A stretch of 5,593 nucleotides of DNA from Betaproteobacteria bacterium (lineage in GTDB: Bacteria; Pseudomonadota; Gammaproteobacteria; Burkholderiales; SG8-39), in assembly GCA_005882235.1 (NCBI GenBank), contig VBCT01000238.1:1-5593 (forward strand), read 5' to 3'. The position numbers and the translations under genes were made by a program. Below the pieces are notes generated by a model that made no database searches, was not told the DNA's origin, and worked only from the letters and a program-made list of their open reading frames with translations. Shown here in pieces: positions 4,514 to 5,593 of this stretch. Positions within the stretch are counted from its first letter, which is position 1. Every line of letters begins with the position of its first letter.

Positions 4514-5593
4514 CTAGTTCAGCTTCCCCTGCGTGCCGCCTTCCCGGATGAAGCGGATGAGTTCCTCTTCCGCGAGCGGGGGCCGGCATAGATAGCCCTG
4601 GAATTCGTCGCAGCCCTCATTGCGCAGCACGTCGAACTGCTCGCGCAGCTCGACGCCCTCGGCGATCACGTTCATCTCCAGGCTGTGGGCCATCGCGATG
4701 ACCGCCCGCGTGATGGCGACGTCGTCCTTTGAATGCGGCAGGTCACGCACGAAACTCCTGTCCACCTTCAGGTTGTTGATCGGAAAGAGCTTGAGGTAGC
4801 CGAGCGACGAATAGCCGGTGCCGAAGTCGTCGATGGTGAGGTGCACGCCCATCGCGCGCAGATTGCGCATGAGCTTCACCGCCTCGTCCGGGTCCCGCAT
4901 CACCATACTTTCGGTGATTTCGAGCTCGAGGATGCCGGCTTCGGTCCCGGTGGACTTGAGGATTTCCGCGAGCTGGGATACGAGCTGCTCCTCGCGGAAC
5001 TGGATGGCCGAAAGGTTGACCGCGATCGGCATCCGCGGCAGGCCGGCATCCTTCCAGGCTTGGGCGCGCGTGCAGACCTCGCGCAGCGTCCACAGGCCGA
5101 TCGGAACGATCAAACCCGTTTCCTCGGCGAGGTGGATGAATTTCTCCGGGAGCAACAGGCCCCTCTCGGGGTGCTGCCAGCGCAGCAGCGCTTCGACCCC
5201 CGTGATCGCGCCTGTGGTCATGTCGATCTTGGGCTGGTAGTACACGCGGAACTCGCCCCGCTCCAGGCCGTGCCGCAGGCCGGCCTCCAGGGCGAGCTTC
5301 TCCGGCGTGTGCGATTGCAGCTCGGCGGAGTAGAAGCAGAATCCGTTGCGGCCCCGGTCCTTGGCGCGGTACATGGCGATGTCCGCTCCCGACAGCAGCG
5401 TCTTCGAGTCGCGGCCGTCGGCCGGATAGGTGCAGATCCCGATGCTCAGCGTGACGTTGAGCTCCTGCCCGTCGATCTTGCGCAGCTCGGACACGGCTGC
5501 GAGCAGCTTTCGCGCGATCTCGGTCAGCGCGGCCGGGTCGCCCAGCTCTTCGACCAGCAGCACGAATTCGTCTCCGCCGAGGCGCGCGATGAT
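4514..5593 (-). CDS. GGDEF-EAL protein of cyclic-di-GMP turnover, C-terminal part
   Basis: The last 359 codons are visible; the N-terminus and any sensor domain lie beyond the right edge. The fragment opens IIARLGGDEFVLLVEE, with an intact GGDEF signature (5564-5578), so diguanylate cyclase activity is possible. The cyclase domain ends with SIGICTYPADG and ADIAMYRAKDRGRN (fragment residues about 50-83). The EAL domain follows from about 100. The residues needed for cyclic-di-GMP hydrolysis are present: E134 of EALLRW, N193 of NLS, E225 of ELEITES, D255 and D256 of IDDFGTGYSSL, K276 of LKVDRSF, E312 of AEGVE and Q332 of FQGY. The phosphodiesterase half is therefore probably active. The inhibitory RxxD site of the cyclase would fall just outside the window. 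The protein has no evident link to the Bug cluster and is convergent with the small gene. It ends GKLN with a TAG next to the hairpin. Confidence 0.95.
   Translation of the reverse strand: MIARLGGDEFVLLVEELGDPAALTEIARKLLAAVSELRKIDGQELNVTLSIGICTYPADGRDSKTLLSGADIAMYRAKDRGRNGFCFYSAELQSHTPEKLALEAGLRHGLERGEFRVYYQPKIDMTTGAITGVEALLRWQHPERGLLLPEKFIHLAEETGLIVPIGLWTLREVCTRAQAWKDAGLPRMPIAVNLSAIQFREEQLVSQLAEILKSTGTEAGILELEITESMVMRDPDEAVKLMRNLRAMGVHLTIDDFGTGYSSLGYLKLFPINNLKVDRSFVRDLPHSKDDVAITRAVIAMAHSLEMNVIAEGVELREQFDVLRNEGCDEFQGYLCRPPLAEEELIRFIREGGTQGKLN

Overview
The window is GC-rich (about two thirds G+C by eye). The dense arrays of Bug/TctC-type periplasmic binding proteins, with a fumarylacetoacetate-hydrolase (FAH) family enzyme among them, suggest Betaproteobacteria, probably Burkholderiales or a relative. 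That placement rests on gene content and style, not on a marker gene.

Positions 1-4149 hold a leftward-reading gene cluster. In transcription order it is: Bug protein A (3163-4149), an FAH-family hydrolase/isomerase (2246-3133), Bug protein B (1178-2164), Bug protein C (176-1171), and the first 57 codons of a VOC/glyoxalase-fold protein that runs off the left edge (1-171). Gaps are 29, 81, 6 and 4 bp, so the set looks like one operon, possibly with an extra promoter in the 81-bp gap. The three Bug proteins have signal peptides and the family's HVPYKG motif. No TctA/TctB-type membrane partner is visible. A and C are recent relatives: they align without a gap from the mature N-terminus to the stop codon, with 199 of 298 residues identical by hand count and a constant DNA offset of 2987 bp. 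B is much more distant. A reasonable reading is a small catabolic locus: secreted receptors capture organic acids, the FAH enzyme acts on a keto acid (C-C bond hydrolysis, hydration or isomerisation), and the VOC protein may be a dioxygenase, isomerase or glyoxalase-type partner. The substrate cannot be read from the sequence.

Positions 4150-4303 are a divergent intergenic region. It holds a plausible sigma70-type promoter for the rightward gene, a strong ribosome binding site, and several copies of an ACGGT-type element in both orientations. Positions 4304-4459 encode a 51-residue rightward protein with a distinctive aromatic/acidic N-terminus (MCYEFDEMYWKAR) and a Lys/Pro/Ala-rich tail. Its function is unknown.

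Positions 4514-5593 are the C-terminal 359 codons of a leftward GGDEF-EAL protein (cyclic-di-GMP turnover), convergent with the small gene. A long GC-rich hairpin (4476-4513) fills the convergent gap and abuts the EAL gene's stop codon. It is probably a two-way transcription stop. I found no tRNA, rRNA, CRISPR array, insertion sequence or clear broken gene.
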